Assembly (NCBI GenBank): GCA_963971425.1
Contig: OZ020520.1
Location: 11,159,807-11,223,806 of the forward strand
Reading direction: 5' to 3'
From: Bryoerythrophyllum caledonicum
Lineage: Eukaryota; Streptophyta; Bryopsida; Pottiales; Pottiaceae
DNA: 64,000 nucleotides
Notes under the pieces: model-generated
What the model saw: the letters and a program-made list of their open reading frames with translations, nothing else
What the model was told of the DNA's origin: nothing
Databases searched by the model: none
Shown here: positions 11,564 to 23,130 of the stretch, piece by piece
How the letters are laid out: each line of letters starts with the position of its first letter
Position numbering within the stretch: position 1 is the first letter of the stretch
Made by a program: the position numbers and the translations under genes

Positions 11564-11790
11564 GAAGAAGAAGAACGGCGGTCTCCGAAGGAGGCCGGCG
11601 CGAATAAAGTATTTGTTCGTTCCACTACTAAGACCAAGTCCACCGGACAGGGAATTAGTGAGTTGGAACTACTTCCCCCTTTTGGGGGTAGACACTATGT
11701 ATCCTGTAACAAGTAACCAATAACAAGGGACCAAGGTCCCACACGTCTCCAAACTAGAAAGGGCGTGTACTGTGAAGTGTAAATGTAGAT
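11564..11790 (-). other. LINE copy B 3'UTR with (TTC)n tail
   Basis: This follows the ORF2 stop on the minus strand. It is homologous to 26510-26763 on the plus strand (copy C), sharing TGTCTACC(C/T)(C/T)AAAAGGGGG, GTAGTTCCA and CCGGTGGAC. Both copies end in GTTCTTCTTC-type runs, which fixes the family's 3' end and shows that it uses a TTC simple-repeat tail. Confidence 0.75.
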
Positions 11791-12900
11791 CTATGGAGGG
11801 GGGTTCGATGCATCAGGAAGGGGTTGGTTGTTTTCTAGTTTGCATTTATGCAGGAGTATCGACATAGCATGTTGGATTGCGATAGTGTTAATATTTGAGA
11901 AAGTGGTTTTGATTGAAGTGATTGGGATTTTAAATGTTTCTTCAAGGGTTGTCATTGAGGGAATAAAGGTGGTGGCTCTGGCACCCACCGTGATGACGAT
12001 GAGGGGGTCTACTTTCCATCCCAGTGCTTGAATATCTTCAAGTAATGGTTGGTATTTGTTTGTTTTGTTTGTAATAGTGTCCGGAGAGAATCTATCATTG
12101 CAGTATGTGAATTCAACAAATTGGATAGTGAGACTTGGGTCTATGTGGTTTGGTGGGGGGTCTTTATATGAAAGTCCTCTAACACATAATAGGTCCGGTT
12201 TGAATCTTGCATTGCAGTGGCATCTTTGAGTGTAAGAAGTGCATGGTAGTAGCCAAGGAGGGACCATGTTTTCTTGTGGGTTGTCATTAAAGGTTCCGGC
12301 ATTCATGAGAATGAAGCACCTGGATTTGGTTGATGATATAAGTAGTTTACGAATAGCCCATACTACTTTGTTATGTCTTTTGACAATTAGTGAGTGTATA
12401 TGGGGGTTTTGGCACTTGAGTAAGACATGTAGCCATGTGTCCGGGTCCGTGGTATTGCAAATTGAACATGTTATTGTGGGAAATCTATCTATTCCGAGGA
12501 AGAGTTGTTTGCGGGCATTTTCCATGTATTGTCCGGTACGGAATTTGAACAGGCATGTGATTTGTGAGTCCGTAATTATGGGGTTTTTCCAAAAGTTGTT
12601 GGACATTTCATTGTGGATATTTGGGTTGCCGGTGCATTTATCAATATTGGAGAAATTTTCTGTGAATATTTCCAGGTTATTTATAAGGTCATGTTTTTTG
12701 AGGTATTTGTCCAAGAATTGTATGGGACCTTTATCGGGAGTTTCGCCCATAGAGGGCCATTCATATCTATGAAAGTAATATAGGGTGGCATGGGCGTGTT
12801 CGTCTGGGTGTTCAGCATTTTTGTGGGTTTTTTCTCTTCCTTCTTTAGCGAGTTTGTCGGCTTTTTCATTGCCGTCGATATTAGCATGAGCACGGACTTT
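11791..12900 (-). pseudogene. LINE ORF2 C-terminus in copy B: zinc finger plus restriction-like endonuclease
   Basis: The 319-codon open frame 12750-11791, and the same frame upstream of it, encode the end of ORF2. A CCHC-type finger has CSIC at residues 95-98, H108 and C113. About 70 residues later comes KPD (184-186), then QFVEF with E213, then NKYQPL (231-236), then VGARAT. This order (zinc finger, K/R-PD, acidic residue about 27 on, then a KY helix) matches the restriction-like PD-(D/E)XK endonuclease of R2- and Dualen-type LINEs. Copy C reads FIELKY where B reads FVEFTY, so the E-x-K form survives in C. The protein ends LENNQPLPD plus a short tail. The function, nicking target DNA for target-primed reverse transcription, is inferred from the family. 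Confidence 0.78.
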
Positions 12901-13646
12901 GTGGAGTGTAGTAGGTTGTGTTCAATTTTGGAGCATTGTAACCATAGATGTAAGGATAGTTTTGTCCGGGTGAGTGTTGTGTAAAGTGGGGTGTTTTATG
13001 TGAGTATTTAGGAGATATAATACATTTATGCAATTTGTAAAAATGTGGGCCGGTTTGTTTGGGTATTGAATGGTGATTATCTTAAGGGTTTTATGTATAG
13101 CCATCATTTCGGCTCTTAGAATATTTTGGAGACCATGTAGTCTTTTACCTAATTTTATTTGTTTGGTTGAATTATATACTCCATATCCAGCTTTTTCTCG
13201 GTGCCAGTGTCCTGGGCTTACTTCGGTTGGTTCTTTAAAGGAACCATCAGTGTAGTAGCTAAAGTTGGGGTCAAATTTAGGGACGGTATTGATTTGGTAG
13301 TTGGAAAGTGGGAGGTTAGATTTGGTAACTGGTAGTGCGGAGATGTTTGTGTGGGGGGTTTTAGACCATTTTTTGTTTCGGTTTACACGGATTGGGGTGT
13401 GTGTGGGAGGGGCAATTGCGGTGTATACCTTGTTAATGTTTAGATTTTTTGCTATCATAGTGAGATGAGTGAGGTTTTCTAGGGTACCTATTTCCCGAGT
13501 TTGGTGATGTATACACAGAATACGTAGGTTTGCGGGTTCGAGGCGGGGTGTTTGTGCTTGCGGTGGTATAGTGGGTTCTTTGTATGTCATAGAGTCGGCT
13601 TCAAATAGTACTATGATGTGAGAGTCCGGGAATGGGCCTAAGTGGG
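12901..13646 (-). pseudogene. LINE ORF2 RNase H domain in copy B
   Basis: On the minus strand 13590-12922 reads YYTDGSF (first catalytic Asp), RAEMMAI (catalytic Glu) and IFTNCINVL. The third acidic position is Asn here but Asp in copy C, which reads IFTDYITVL. A TGA near 12919 replaces what is CGC in copy C; the frame then continues with HANIDGNEKADKLA, the fourth RNase H motif. The domain therefore lies between the reverse transcriptase and the zinc finger. It would degrade the RNA strand of the RNA-DNA hybrid. The stop and the Asp to Asn change make this copy inactive. Confidence 0.8.
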
Positions 13647-13657
13647 GATTAGGATTG
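13647..13657. repeat. Left 11-bp target duplication of the 6.5-kb TIR element
   Basis: GATTAGGATTG here is repeated exactly at 20204-20214. Removing the insert and one copy joins LINE B with exactly the length seen in the matching part of copy C (about 24600-24640), which has no insert. Confidence 0.88.
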
Positions 13658-13739
13658 GACCAAGCTATTTTGCGAGCGTAATTTTGCGAGCCGCGAGCTG
13701 CGAGCCTAGGATTGCGAGCCTTGTTGGCAAAAATTGAGT

Positions 13740-15780
13740 TCTTAATTTGAAAAGGGCATAAAAAAGTAAAAGTTTTAAGGTTTTTTTAGAATGACATTGA
13801 TTAAATGCATTACATCAATGGGCCTATTACCGTGGGGAAGGGTGGAGAAATTGTATGCAAGAAGGATCTAAAAATGACAATATTGTTGATTTTTTAATTT
13901 TAAAATGGACTTATAACCGTGGAGTCTAGGGTTCTACAATGAAGGGAAGATAGAATTTCTGAGGTTATAAAGCTTTGGAGCATGATTTAGAATATATAAA
14001 AAGACAGTGAGAGGGAGAGAGGGGAGGGAGAGAGGACGAAGTAGGGGGAGGAAGGTTTTAGAATTTGGAGAGTGGTAGTGGTTCTAGGAATTTGAGGATC
14101 GGAGGGGGTGGGAATAGTGCGATTTAAGGAGATGGCAAGTATAGTTTGGAAAGTTTTAGAGATGGAGCGTAGGGGACAGTGAGAGTGGGACACCTAAAAA
14201 TATTGGTTGAATTTAGGGTACTGTAGAACAAAGATTTAGAGTTAGGATTAGTGGTTTAGAGATAGACGATTCAATTTGGTGGATGATGACCCGGGGCACG
14301 ATAAATTTGGGAGATTTAAAAGGTGTATTGGCGGTAAAGCTAGTGCAAGGGAGAGCAAATGATTTAAAGTATGAAACTATTGGTAGAGGAAAAATAGTAA
14401 GTGGTTAGAACCAAAGATAAGGGAGAAAAGTGGGGAGATATGAAGGATAGTTTAGGGACAATTTGCAACCCCAGAATGTAGTTTTTGGAACTGGAAAAAT
14501 TAGAAAGAGTCTTGGAGGGGGACATTAGAAGAGTGAGATATTAAACTTGACTACTATATACTTGCAAGGGAAGTGTAAATCTCCAATCTCAGTCTCCCTC
14601 TATCCCGTCATTTTTACGAAGTATAGACTCACGAGTGATGGACAAGAACTAGTACAAACGGTGGAAGTGGCCCTTTTAGTCTTACCGCCTTTTATATAGA
14701 ATTGGAGTGACACAATATAAGTTTTGAGGGGACAATGCCTTACGCTCAAAGCGACGGTACTCGACGTTTTTGAGGGCAAATATCTCCATCATGCTCTAGT
14801 TTGTTCCCATCTCAACTGGTCAGAAGTCTGGGATATGTAGCTTAGATTGGATCCACCTTTGTCGTGTGTCCATAACACAACAATGAATGTCGTTGTTGCA
14901 AAAGAAGAATTGTATTCTTTTCATTCTCAATTTCTTGAAATTGTCCATCAGTCCCATGTATGTTGAGGCAGATGTACTTCTTCCGTGCTGCACAATCCTG
15001 CCCACACACTACTTCCTTATATCGGCCTATAGAAATAAACATGTTTTACTGGATGTCTTAGGAAGCCTTCCAATGTGCCATTGCTTCTCATCACAGACAA
15101 TCTCTTGCACAACTTTGACGTGTTGAATCGGGAAATAAATTGCAGGTGACATCAATGGAAGTACTTCAGTTGCTTCAGAAGAGCAAGTAGAGTGTTGTGG
15201 TCGCTCTTCAATTGTTAGGTCAACAATCATTGGATCAATACGACAAGCCTTCATCATGAAGCGTGATGCCTTTATTTTGTTGGGGTGATGCTAGTCAAAT
15301 TCTAATCCTGGAGAAGAAACTATTTTTCTTTTTAGAGATACAAAAATTTCCTCACCTTCTAAGTGAAGATTGCAGGTACAGAACTCCTCTGCACCGAGCA
15401 TATTGGCGAGTGCAGCATGATTTCCAAAGCATTGAATGATGCGATAGACAATGCAAAGAGTGAGTTAATTCTTCCCAAGATCATTGCCTAGTTTTTTCAC
15501 CTTTCAGATATTGGTAGTAGGCAACAATCCGTATGCATACCCAGACCATATCATCCATAGCCGCAACATACATATGATAATTTTTTGCCTGACTGTTGGA
15601 ACCACTTGATGTGCACCAATTCCGTCAAAATATATGACAACATCTTGACCTGTTTGAACAGCTTCCGATAGATCGTTTGATGAATAATTATGATTAGTAC
15701 AACGTTTGGCATGGCGAACTGATAGAAGAACTTAGGTTACAAAATATAGCTAGTAGCGGCATAAGGTAGTATAATTAGAT
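13740..15780. other. Left interior of the TIR element, no recognised gene
   Basis: Purine-rich runs occur at about 14000-14060. On the minus strand, 15800-14820 has gene-like stretches broken by stops, for example LANMLGAEEFCTCNLHLEGE and ACRIDPMIVDLTIEE. They look like remains of a real exon set, but I cannot assign a family. Confidence 0.4.
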
Positions 15781-17810
15781 AAGTATGACAACCGCCAAAA
15801 GAAAGTGCCGATGTCGGCACTCCTTTGAGAGTGACTTCTAGCAATGAATAGTGTAGTACTAACAACGGGATGCCGAAACCGATTCTACTCTAAAGTAATA
15901 TTGATGTCGGCATCCCGTTGTTGAATCTTGATGTCGGACATCAATTCTTTAAGATTTGGATTTGAATTGTCATGCCTACTTGAAATCGCATTGCATCATC
16001 TCCAAAATACCTGCTCAAATACCACATTCTAGAGTACATATCAAAAACCGCAATTGTCATCACGAGACAATAAATAGAGTTGTACACTTAGGCAGCCATA
16101 GTGGTCCAAGACTTGACACTTTCGACATGATTAAACATCATCCGCGCATCCTCTAAGTCATCTCCAAGTTGCATAGTCTTAATTAAATCAACCCTGATCT
16201 CAAGTTCTATCTCTGCCATTTTGAAGATGAAAACATTATTGGGTTCATTGCTTGTCCTGGGAAACGCTTCTCCTAGATGAAGGCCCAATTATTAAAGCTT
16301 CTCAGTTTAATAAAAATGCCCATTACTTCAAAACAACGCAAATATCTAAAAGTGGTTATTTCATTTCAAATACTAGGGTAGAACATTTGCTTGAACTTGA
16401 CCAAAACAATGACAAGTTCCTTATAAGCAAGGGTCTTCTCAAGAATATTTTTTGGACATAAAAATAATTTCCGAGCTAATCCTTGCACGCTCCAACCACT
16501 ATGGAGGTGCCAACATCGGCACCCTTCTATATAATCTCTCCTATATTTTAAAAAAAAAACTTCCAAAGGAAGTGCAAACATCGGCACTCTACAAGAGAAT
16601 CCATCCTACATATGAAAAAAAACCATCTAAAGAGGATGCCGACATCGGCATCAAACTAGAGGATCATTCGCATGTTTAGAAAAAAAACCTAGAAATGGAA
16701 TGCTGACATTAACACCCTCTAAAACACCTTTCCTATGTTTTTAAAAAAGAATCTGTAGGGAAGGTACGGACATTGGCACTCCACTAGAAGGCCCTTCATA
16801 TTTTAAGAAAGAGAACCTCCAATGGGATTGCCGACATCGGCACTCCTCTGCAGGATCCTTCTTATATTTAAAAATGGAACCTCCAAAGTGGATGCCAATA
16901 TCGACATTCTTCTAGAAGGCTCCTCCTATATTTAGAAAAAAAACCTCCAAAGGTAGTGCCGACATCAGCACTCGTCTAAAGGAGCTTTCTCATTTTAAAA
17001 AATCAATCTTTAGAGGGGTGTCAACAGCGGCACTCCTCTAGAGGATCTTTTATATCTTTGAAAAGGAAAATTGAGACCTCTAAAGGAGGTGCCGACATCG
17101 GCATCCCTAGGACGCCCTTACATTTTTATTAAAAGAAACCTTCAAAAAGAATTTTGACATTAAAATTTAACATCCCTCAAAAAGATCTTTTCTATTGTTA
17201 AAAGAGAACCTCAAAGGGGGTGCCGACATCGGCACTCCACTAGAGGACTCTTCTTTTGTTTAAAATGAGAACCTCTAAAGGGGGTGCCGACATCGGCACT
17301 CTACAAGAAGGCCTATCCAATCTTTTAAATGGAACTTCCAAAAGGGAGTGCCGATATCGGCACCCTCTGGAATTTACATTCACACTCTAGAAAATTTTGA
17401 GAGAATTCCAGAATGGTATCACACTTCATCATCCAACACTCAAAGAATAAGTTATCTACGGATGAAGTCTTGGAATTCACTACTTCATCCGTGGATAACT
17501 TGTTCTTAAAGTTTTGGATGATAAAGTTTAATATCATTTTGGAATTCTCTCAAAAATTTCTAGAGCGTGGATATGAATTCTAGGGGGTTGCCGATGTCGG
17601 CATCCCCTTTAGAGGATCCCTTTTTGAAGATAAAAAAGGCCCTCTTATGGATTGCCGATGTCGGCACTCCTTCTAAAGATTTCATTTTTACAGATAACAA
17701 GGATCTTTTGGATGAGTGTCAATGTGTCCTGCCTTGGAGACTCCTCTCAAAGGATATGGGAAGAGCGTCCTAGGGGGTGCCGATGTCGGCACCCTTTTTA
17801 CAAGTATGAT
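15780..17810. repeat. Satellite-like array built on TGCCGA-CA-TCGGCA, with an inverted turn at about 17.47 kb
   Basis: The 14-base core TGCCGACATCGGCA is an inverted repeat with a 2-base centre. Copies, some mutated, recur every 60-70 bases at about 16505, 16570, 16637, 16700, 16760, 16828, 16893, 16957, 17020, 17090, 17220, 17287 and 17350, each followed by CACTCC-like and AACCTCCAAAG-like spacer. After about 17470 the centre changes from CA to TG (about 17588, 17652, 17778), meaning the units are inverted. The turn is a hairpin: AAGTTATCTACGGATGAAGT on the left, ACTTCATCCGTGGATAACTT on the right, with a 14-base loop. The arms continue outward through the units. More outlying copies lie at 15806 and about 15910. 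Confidence 0.8.
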
Positions 17811-18042
17811 GATTGTGAAGAATATTGCATGATATTGTATTGAATCTTATCAAATCTTATCAATCAACCACGCCATTTAGCTAACTCCAAATCCTTATCT
17901 ACTCAAATTTGATTCAAATAAGGGCTCGTAAATGCATTGCTTGTGTCTATTTCTTTTGTCCAAAATGAAAGGTGCAAGTGCTTGTGATTGACAAAGTATT
18001 GCTTGTAGTCATCTTTTCCACTAATATTGAAGGTCATGGTCA

Positions 18043-18480
18043 TTGATCAACGCCAATTCACATGCCAGAGATTATCGTGGTCTTCAGCGACCTCACTCCA
18101 TACTTAATACATGCATCAAAGAGTTCATGAAAATGGTCATCAATATCTTCCTGAAAACTCCGTTGGCGTTTTCTGCAACTTGTCTAGTCCAATCAAAGTA
18201 TATTCCATCAAGAACATACAACACAATGAACAACTATAGACCGTCCATGGAAGCAATTATTTCGTCCATCTTGTGCTTCACCATTGCTCTAAATACCACC
18301 AAATACATCGAGAAAACTTCCTTGTGTGCCTTCACCAATCTTACGATTATATGAAATGTTACATCTATATTATCTTCAATGTCCAATTAGATGAGGACCT
18401 TGTAATTTCATCAAAATGGAAGCTTTCAAATAATCTCCCTTCCCACGCTAATTAGCTCTGAGATGTCCAAATTTAGCGCG
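18043..18480 (-). pseudogene. BTB/POZ gene fragment 1 (decayed)
   Basis: On the minus strand, pieces such as LVKAHKEVFSMYLVVFRAM and MDEIIASMDGL are readable with frameshifts. This is the F-x-A-H-K-x-V-L ... F-x-x-M pattern of a BTB/POZ domain. The nucleotide sequence is related to 18800-19260 (for example the CTTCCTGAAAACTC versus CTTTCTGAAACTC segments), so it is a second, more decayed copy of the same source gene. No intact frame remains. Confidence 0.55.
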
Positions 18481-18799
18481 GACTTTTCTATCATGTCTGC
18501 TTCATCTTGAATCCTATTGTTTGACTATATCCAAATCTCAAGTGCCAACAATTACAATAGCTATAAAGAATTTAAACCACATCTCTCACAGCCTCTTCAA
18601 CACTCTCGTCCCTAGCATTGATCCACAACCAATCTTAAGACTCTAAAATTCAGAAAGACAAAGATATCATTTCAATTGCCCGCATTTATAAACAAATCCA
18701 TATTCTCTTCTCGGAGTTTGCTTAAAAGTGCGGGTGTAAAACCACTACCACTGTCCATTCCCTTTATCGACCTTGACTAGTGGTGTAGAACGTAATGCT

Positions 18800-19260
18800 T
18801 GATGTAGCTCTTGCAAATCCACATTCCATTCGCGTTCTGGGTCATTGTCGTACTCTGGCGTCAATACACATTGCAGTTTCTCGCGTCAAATGGTCTTTCA
18901 TTTCGGCAATGACTGTGGCCTCCAGTGCCCACGCTTCATACTTTATGCATGCAACAAATAGCTCATCAAATAGCATATCAACGGCTTTCTGAAACTCTGG
19001 CGGCATAATCAGCAACTCAACGGGTCCATCAAAGTAAATTCCTCCAAGGAATATACAAGATCACCATGAAGAACTTCAGTTCTTTAATTGAAATGTCCAG
19101 CACATCAACCTCCAAAGTGATTGCTTCCCTCATATTATTCTTGAACATTGTTTCAAATACTTGAGAGTACATCAAAAGGACACAGTTGTATGCCTTCACT
19201 GAACTACCAACCGCATTGAAGGTGATGTCAGTGTTATCACCCACATCTAGTTGCATTAAA
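18800..19260 (-). pseudogene. BTB/POZ gene fragment 2
   Basis: The frame 19256-19029 reads NTDITFNAVGSSVKAYN, VLLMYSQVFETMF and VDVLDISIKELKFFM. This is a recognisable BTB/POZ core: D-I-T-F, K-A-(H/Y) and V-F-x-x-M-F followed by the L-x-D-I-S motif. Downstream minus-strand sequence to about 18800 keeps gene-like text (for example FQKAVDMLFDELFVACMKYE) with frame breaks, probably the helical region after the BTB. In plants such proteins are often cullin-3 ubiquitin-ligase adaptors. Here the piece lies inside a transposon and is not a functional gene. Confidence 0.65.
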
Positions 19261-20203
19261 AGTCATAGTGTAGTAAAAAAGGTAGTTTTGAGTTTTCACC
19301 ATTTCCCAAACAAATGAGCTTTGTGATGTCCACATTCAAACTTATCTACTCCATTTGTGTCACCTCTACTTGATTTCTAGCAAATCAAAATGATTCTATC
19401 AATCAAGCAGATCCATATCAATTAAACAAAACTTCTAAGACTCTATGATCCACTTGCGCAACTCTTAGGACTTTTGGAATAACGCTCATGAATACCTACT
19501 GCTCTCTCCACCCTTATATACTCACTACTTCTAGTTGCATCAATTTAAAGTACAATTTCTAAGTCCCACAATCTGACTCTAAACCACAACATAACTTGAA
19601 CTGTCAAGCCTCTCAAGAATTGCTCTACAGAGTTCAATACAAGGTAGCTTTGAATAATGAAGCCCATCATTCTACTTAAGAGTCCATTCTATTGCCCAAG
19701 ACTATCTATGACAAACGTGTGGGGAAACATCTACCGGAGGCTATCTATAATATGAGCGTGAGGAAATCTTTATGTTAAATCACTCTCCAATAAAAATTTA
19801 TGTGGAGTGTGATATAATGATTATAAACCTATGGTGTATCCATAGGTTTACCAGTTTATTTTGAATCAAGGTTCAGACGCCCACGGCCATAGGGTGCCTA
19901 AACCATTTTAGCAGTCAAGATCACCTCCATTTATAACCCAAAGCCCTAATAACAAAGGACTAGGTTAATATATATGACAACGGTTCATCAATTTCCACGG
20001 CTATAGGGCCCCTTCTCTTGAACTTTTACTTTTAACTTCATTTTTTTTCTAACTTTTTTTTAAAAATTATATTTTTCCTAACTGTATGCTTCTCTTTAAC
20101 TTTTACTTTTGTAAAAAATACACAACTTTTTTATTTCTAGGCTCGCAATCCTAGGCTCGCGGCTCGCGGCTCGCAAATTTGGGCACGCAAAATAGCAATC
20201 CCC

Positions 20204-20214
20204 GATTAGGATTG
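20204..20214. repeat. Right 11-bp target duplication of the 6.5-kb TIR element
   Basis: GATTAGGATTG, identical to 13647-13657. Confidence 0.88.
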
Positions 20215-20955
20215 TGATACCAATGGGTGTCGGGAGAAATAATAATGGTGATGTTGTGGTTGGGATCATTGTTTGCCGCTAGACGTGCCCAATGCATTGC
20301 TTGTAGTGTTTCTTCTTCATTGTGAGGGTGTGCAAGGCCTATTCCACTCCATCTATGATCAAAAGTTTTCCCAAGAGAACCAAAGATCTTATCTCGTTCA
20401 AATGGAGAGTAGAATTTTGAGATTTTTGTGGAGCATGTGACGGGGCATGAGAAGTATGAGTGTGTGATATTCATAGATGTAATAAGGTAGTCCAATATAG
20501 GATCGGGTAATGTATAGTGTGCATTTTTAAGGGGGTCATTTTTGGGGATTCGGTATTTATATCTTTGGTATAGCCAGACAATTTCGGTTTCAAATGTTTG
20601 GGGTATTGGTTCAATATTAATGGGGGTTTGTAGTGCGTTGATATTGGTTCCACAACCAGTGTAGTCTAGCGAGCGGTATGGTTATTAGGTATCTACCAGT
20701 ATCTTTGTATATGTTGAAATTATCTTGTTGTATTCTGATTGTGTTTGTCTGTGCGAGGATGTCAGTTTCAGGGTTGCATTCGGTTGTAAGGATGTTGAGG
20801 AGGGGGATAATAAGAGGTGGCGTGACAAATCTTCTGTCTCGAGGTTGTCCTTGGGGGTGGTGTATTTGTATGATATTCTGGTAATAACTGTTTTGAGTAC
20901 TAAGGTAGTATTGTGTGAGGATTTTCGTGTTGTGTGAAGAAGCGTTTGGATTGTG
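20215..20955 (-). pseudogene. LINE ORF2 of copy B, region between RT and RNase H (broken)
   Basis: After the TGA at 20955-20953 the minus strand stays readable in the same frame (IIQIHHPQGQPRDRRF, GRYLITIPLARLHWLWNQ), then shifts frame near 20620 and continues as 20495-20151 (CPVTCSTKISKFYSPFERD, FDHRWSGIGLAHPHNEE). Copy C has the equivalent text at 24200-24700. This is a linker of unknown function ahead of RNase H. Confidence 0.7.
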
Positions 20956-23130
20956 TCAAGGGAAAAGATTCCTTTGCGGGAGCCATTTGTTGTAGGTTGT
21001 GTTATTGTGAGACCAATGGCATAGGTATGATGTGTATTGTTTACTTATGTTGTTGGAGTCAATGTACTTTCTGTGTTTGTGCGCGGTTATGTTGTTTATT
21101 GGGTGCATAGAGGGATTTTTTAATATATGCGGTGGAGGGGTGAGTGGTCGTAAATGTGACGGGTTTGGAGGAATTAGTGGGAGGTTGATGTTAGGGTGGA
21201 TGTCATTATGGCCAGTGATGTATTGGTCTTTGAGTGTATAAGGTGGGGCGTGAGTGGTGCAAGGGATTGGGCATATAGGGAGGCATAAAGGTTTACAAAA
21301 TAATTGTTGGGCAATTTTTAATGCACTTTTTATTAATTTGTGAGGGGTGCCGTAGTATGTTTTGTAGCTCTTGTCGTTCATAAGTTGTATTCCATTAGGT
21401 AGTGTGATTTGTTTTAGGTCGGTAATGTTTGCGGAAAGAAGTTTTTGTAAGAGTTTGGCGGATAATTGTCGGTCAAGTCTATGGAGATTGTGTATCTCAT
21501 TTGCCCAATTTTGTTCAAGTGGTGCGGGGTCTAGTAGGAAATTTTCTAGTGTGCTTTTTAGGAATGTTTGTCCTACTGTTTTAAGTAGAAAAAGTGTGCG
21601 GGAAATAGGGGACCTTAGGCAATCAGTTTTTTTAAGTCTTTGGAGGTGTTGTGCTCCTCCATATATGGCAAGGATGTGCCGAAGGAGTCCACTGTAAATT
21701 AGCCCAAGTCGTCCCTTGTCATTAAGTGCATTTTGGAGTTGTTCTCCAATGCAACGTAGATAGGCGTTTTTTAAGGAGAAGGCTTCTAATCCAAATAGTT
21801 CGTGGGGGAGTTGTGTTATGACATTAGGCGTACATTTAGGGAGACCACATACTTTCTTTTGTATAGCTATGATTTTTTTATCAAGTCTTTTTATGGCGGG
21901 CATGGAGTAGGGGACCGCATAAAAACTATATGAGATACCCGGTCGTATGACGGTATCAATCATTTTTATTTTTTGTTGTAATGTTGCCGAACATAGTGCG
22001 AGTTCATTACATTGTTTAATAAGTTTTGTAGTAGTAGCGTGAGTTTGGATTTTCCATTTTAACGATGGAACTAGGTTTATTCCAAGGTATATGTATGGTT
22101 GGTTTTGGTTTAGTACCGGAATTGGTTGGTTACGATAGTGGATATTGGTAGCTTGGATAAGGGCTTTGAAGGCAGTCGGGTTTATTTTGGATTTGTTTGG
22201 GCATCCAGTTACTGCACATTTTTGGACCCTAAGTTCCATCCCGGACCATAGACAAAATTTGTCTATTTTGTCTATTTGAAGTTGGAGTGATTTGAGACGT
22301 CCGGAGATGGCCGCTAGATCGTCAGCATATGCGGCAGAGTTTACGGTGACTTTTGAAGTGCCAAATGTATAACCATTATTACCTCTTTGAAGCCATCTCA
22401 ATAGAGATTCTAGAAAGATAATAAAGAGGTATGGGCTCAGTGTGTCACCTTGGATGGTGCCACGTTGGATAGGGATAGGACGTGTGTTACCAAAGAATTC
22501 TCCAATGTATGTAGTGGTAGATTGGGAGTATATATTGCCTACTAGAGTGACTGCGTCTTCCGGGTATCCAAGATCATTCATGATGGCTAGCAGTCGAAGA
22601 TGGTCAATGGAACCGAATGCGTTTTTGAAATCAATGTAGAGTATGGCAATGTCTTTATTAGTAAATTTTGCATCCTCAAGTGCGGCAATGAGGGTTTGGA
22701 GTTGTCGTGTGGTGCTTCTCTCGGCTCTAAATCCTTCTTGGCTTTCGTGTAGTATTTGGTGTATTTCTCCGTAGGCCGATAGTAATGATGTCAATGTACT
22801 AGTGTATAATTTGTAAATGGGGTTGGCTAGGGCAATGGGTCGGTGGTTAGGTAGCACGGATGGGTTGCCTTTTTTGTATAATAAGATTGTTAAGCTTGTT
22901 TTCCAAGATGCGGGAATAGATTTTTGTTTGTAACAGTGAAGGAAGAATAATGATAGAAGGTCGTGGAATCTTGGGGGCATGTTTTTCAGGATTGAGTTAG
23001 GTATGTGGTCAGGGCCGGGGGCTTTGTTGTTTCCCAAATTTTTTAGACACATGTTGTATGTGTCTTTGTTGTAATATGTATGGAGAGGTGTTGTTGGTTC
23101 GCCTCTTTTATCAATAGTGAATCCGTCCAA
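20956..23130 (-). pseudogene. LINE ORF2 reverse transcriptase domain in copy B (724 codons open)
   Basis: This is the best-preserved RT in the window. In order: NKAPGPDHIPNS (35-46), SIPASWKTSLTILLYKKGN (71-89), NHRPIALANPIYKL (95-108), SQEGFRAERST (130-140), ILYIDFKNAFGSIDH (163-177, catalytic Asp 167), RGTIQGDTLSPYLF (223-236) and AAYADDLAAIS (266-276, catalytic YADD). It is a template-switching, target-primed RT of LINE type. The open frame begins at a methionine inside ORF2 and not at a true start. It ends at a TGA beyond which homologous coding sequence continues. Confidence 0.9.

Larger units (their letters stand above)
13658..20203. mobile_element. Mutator-like (MULE-type) TIR element, 6.5 kb, carrying BTB/POZ gene fragments
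   Basis: The ends form imperfect inverted repeats of about 50 bp. From each end inward both read GCTATTTTGCG, then several GCGAGCC units, then TAGGATTGCGAGCC. An 11-bp direct duplication flanks them, a size typical of Mutator-like elements (9-11 bp) and not of hAT (8) or PIF (3). I find no transposase, so it is probably non-autonomous. The interior carries an inverted satellite-like array (15.8-17.8 kb) and two decayed BTB/POZ domain copies (18.0-19.3 kb), as expected of a gene-capturing (Pack-MULE-like) element. Superfamily is inferred from duplication size and TIR form only. Confidence 0.7.

Noticed and set aside
15600..15700. Minus-strand text FDGIGAHQVV as a DNA methyltransferase motif
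   Set aside because: Only a few residues resemble the motif and no further methyltransferase motif follows in order.
16505..17370. Evenly spaced palindromic repeats that look like a CRISPR array
   Set aside because: The repeats are degenerate, the spacers are similar to one another, the array reverses orientation, and it lies in a plant transposon. It is a satellite-like tandem array.
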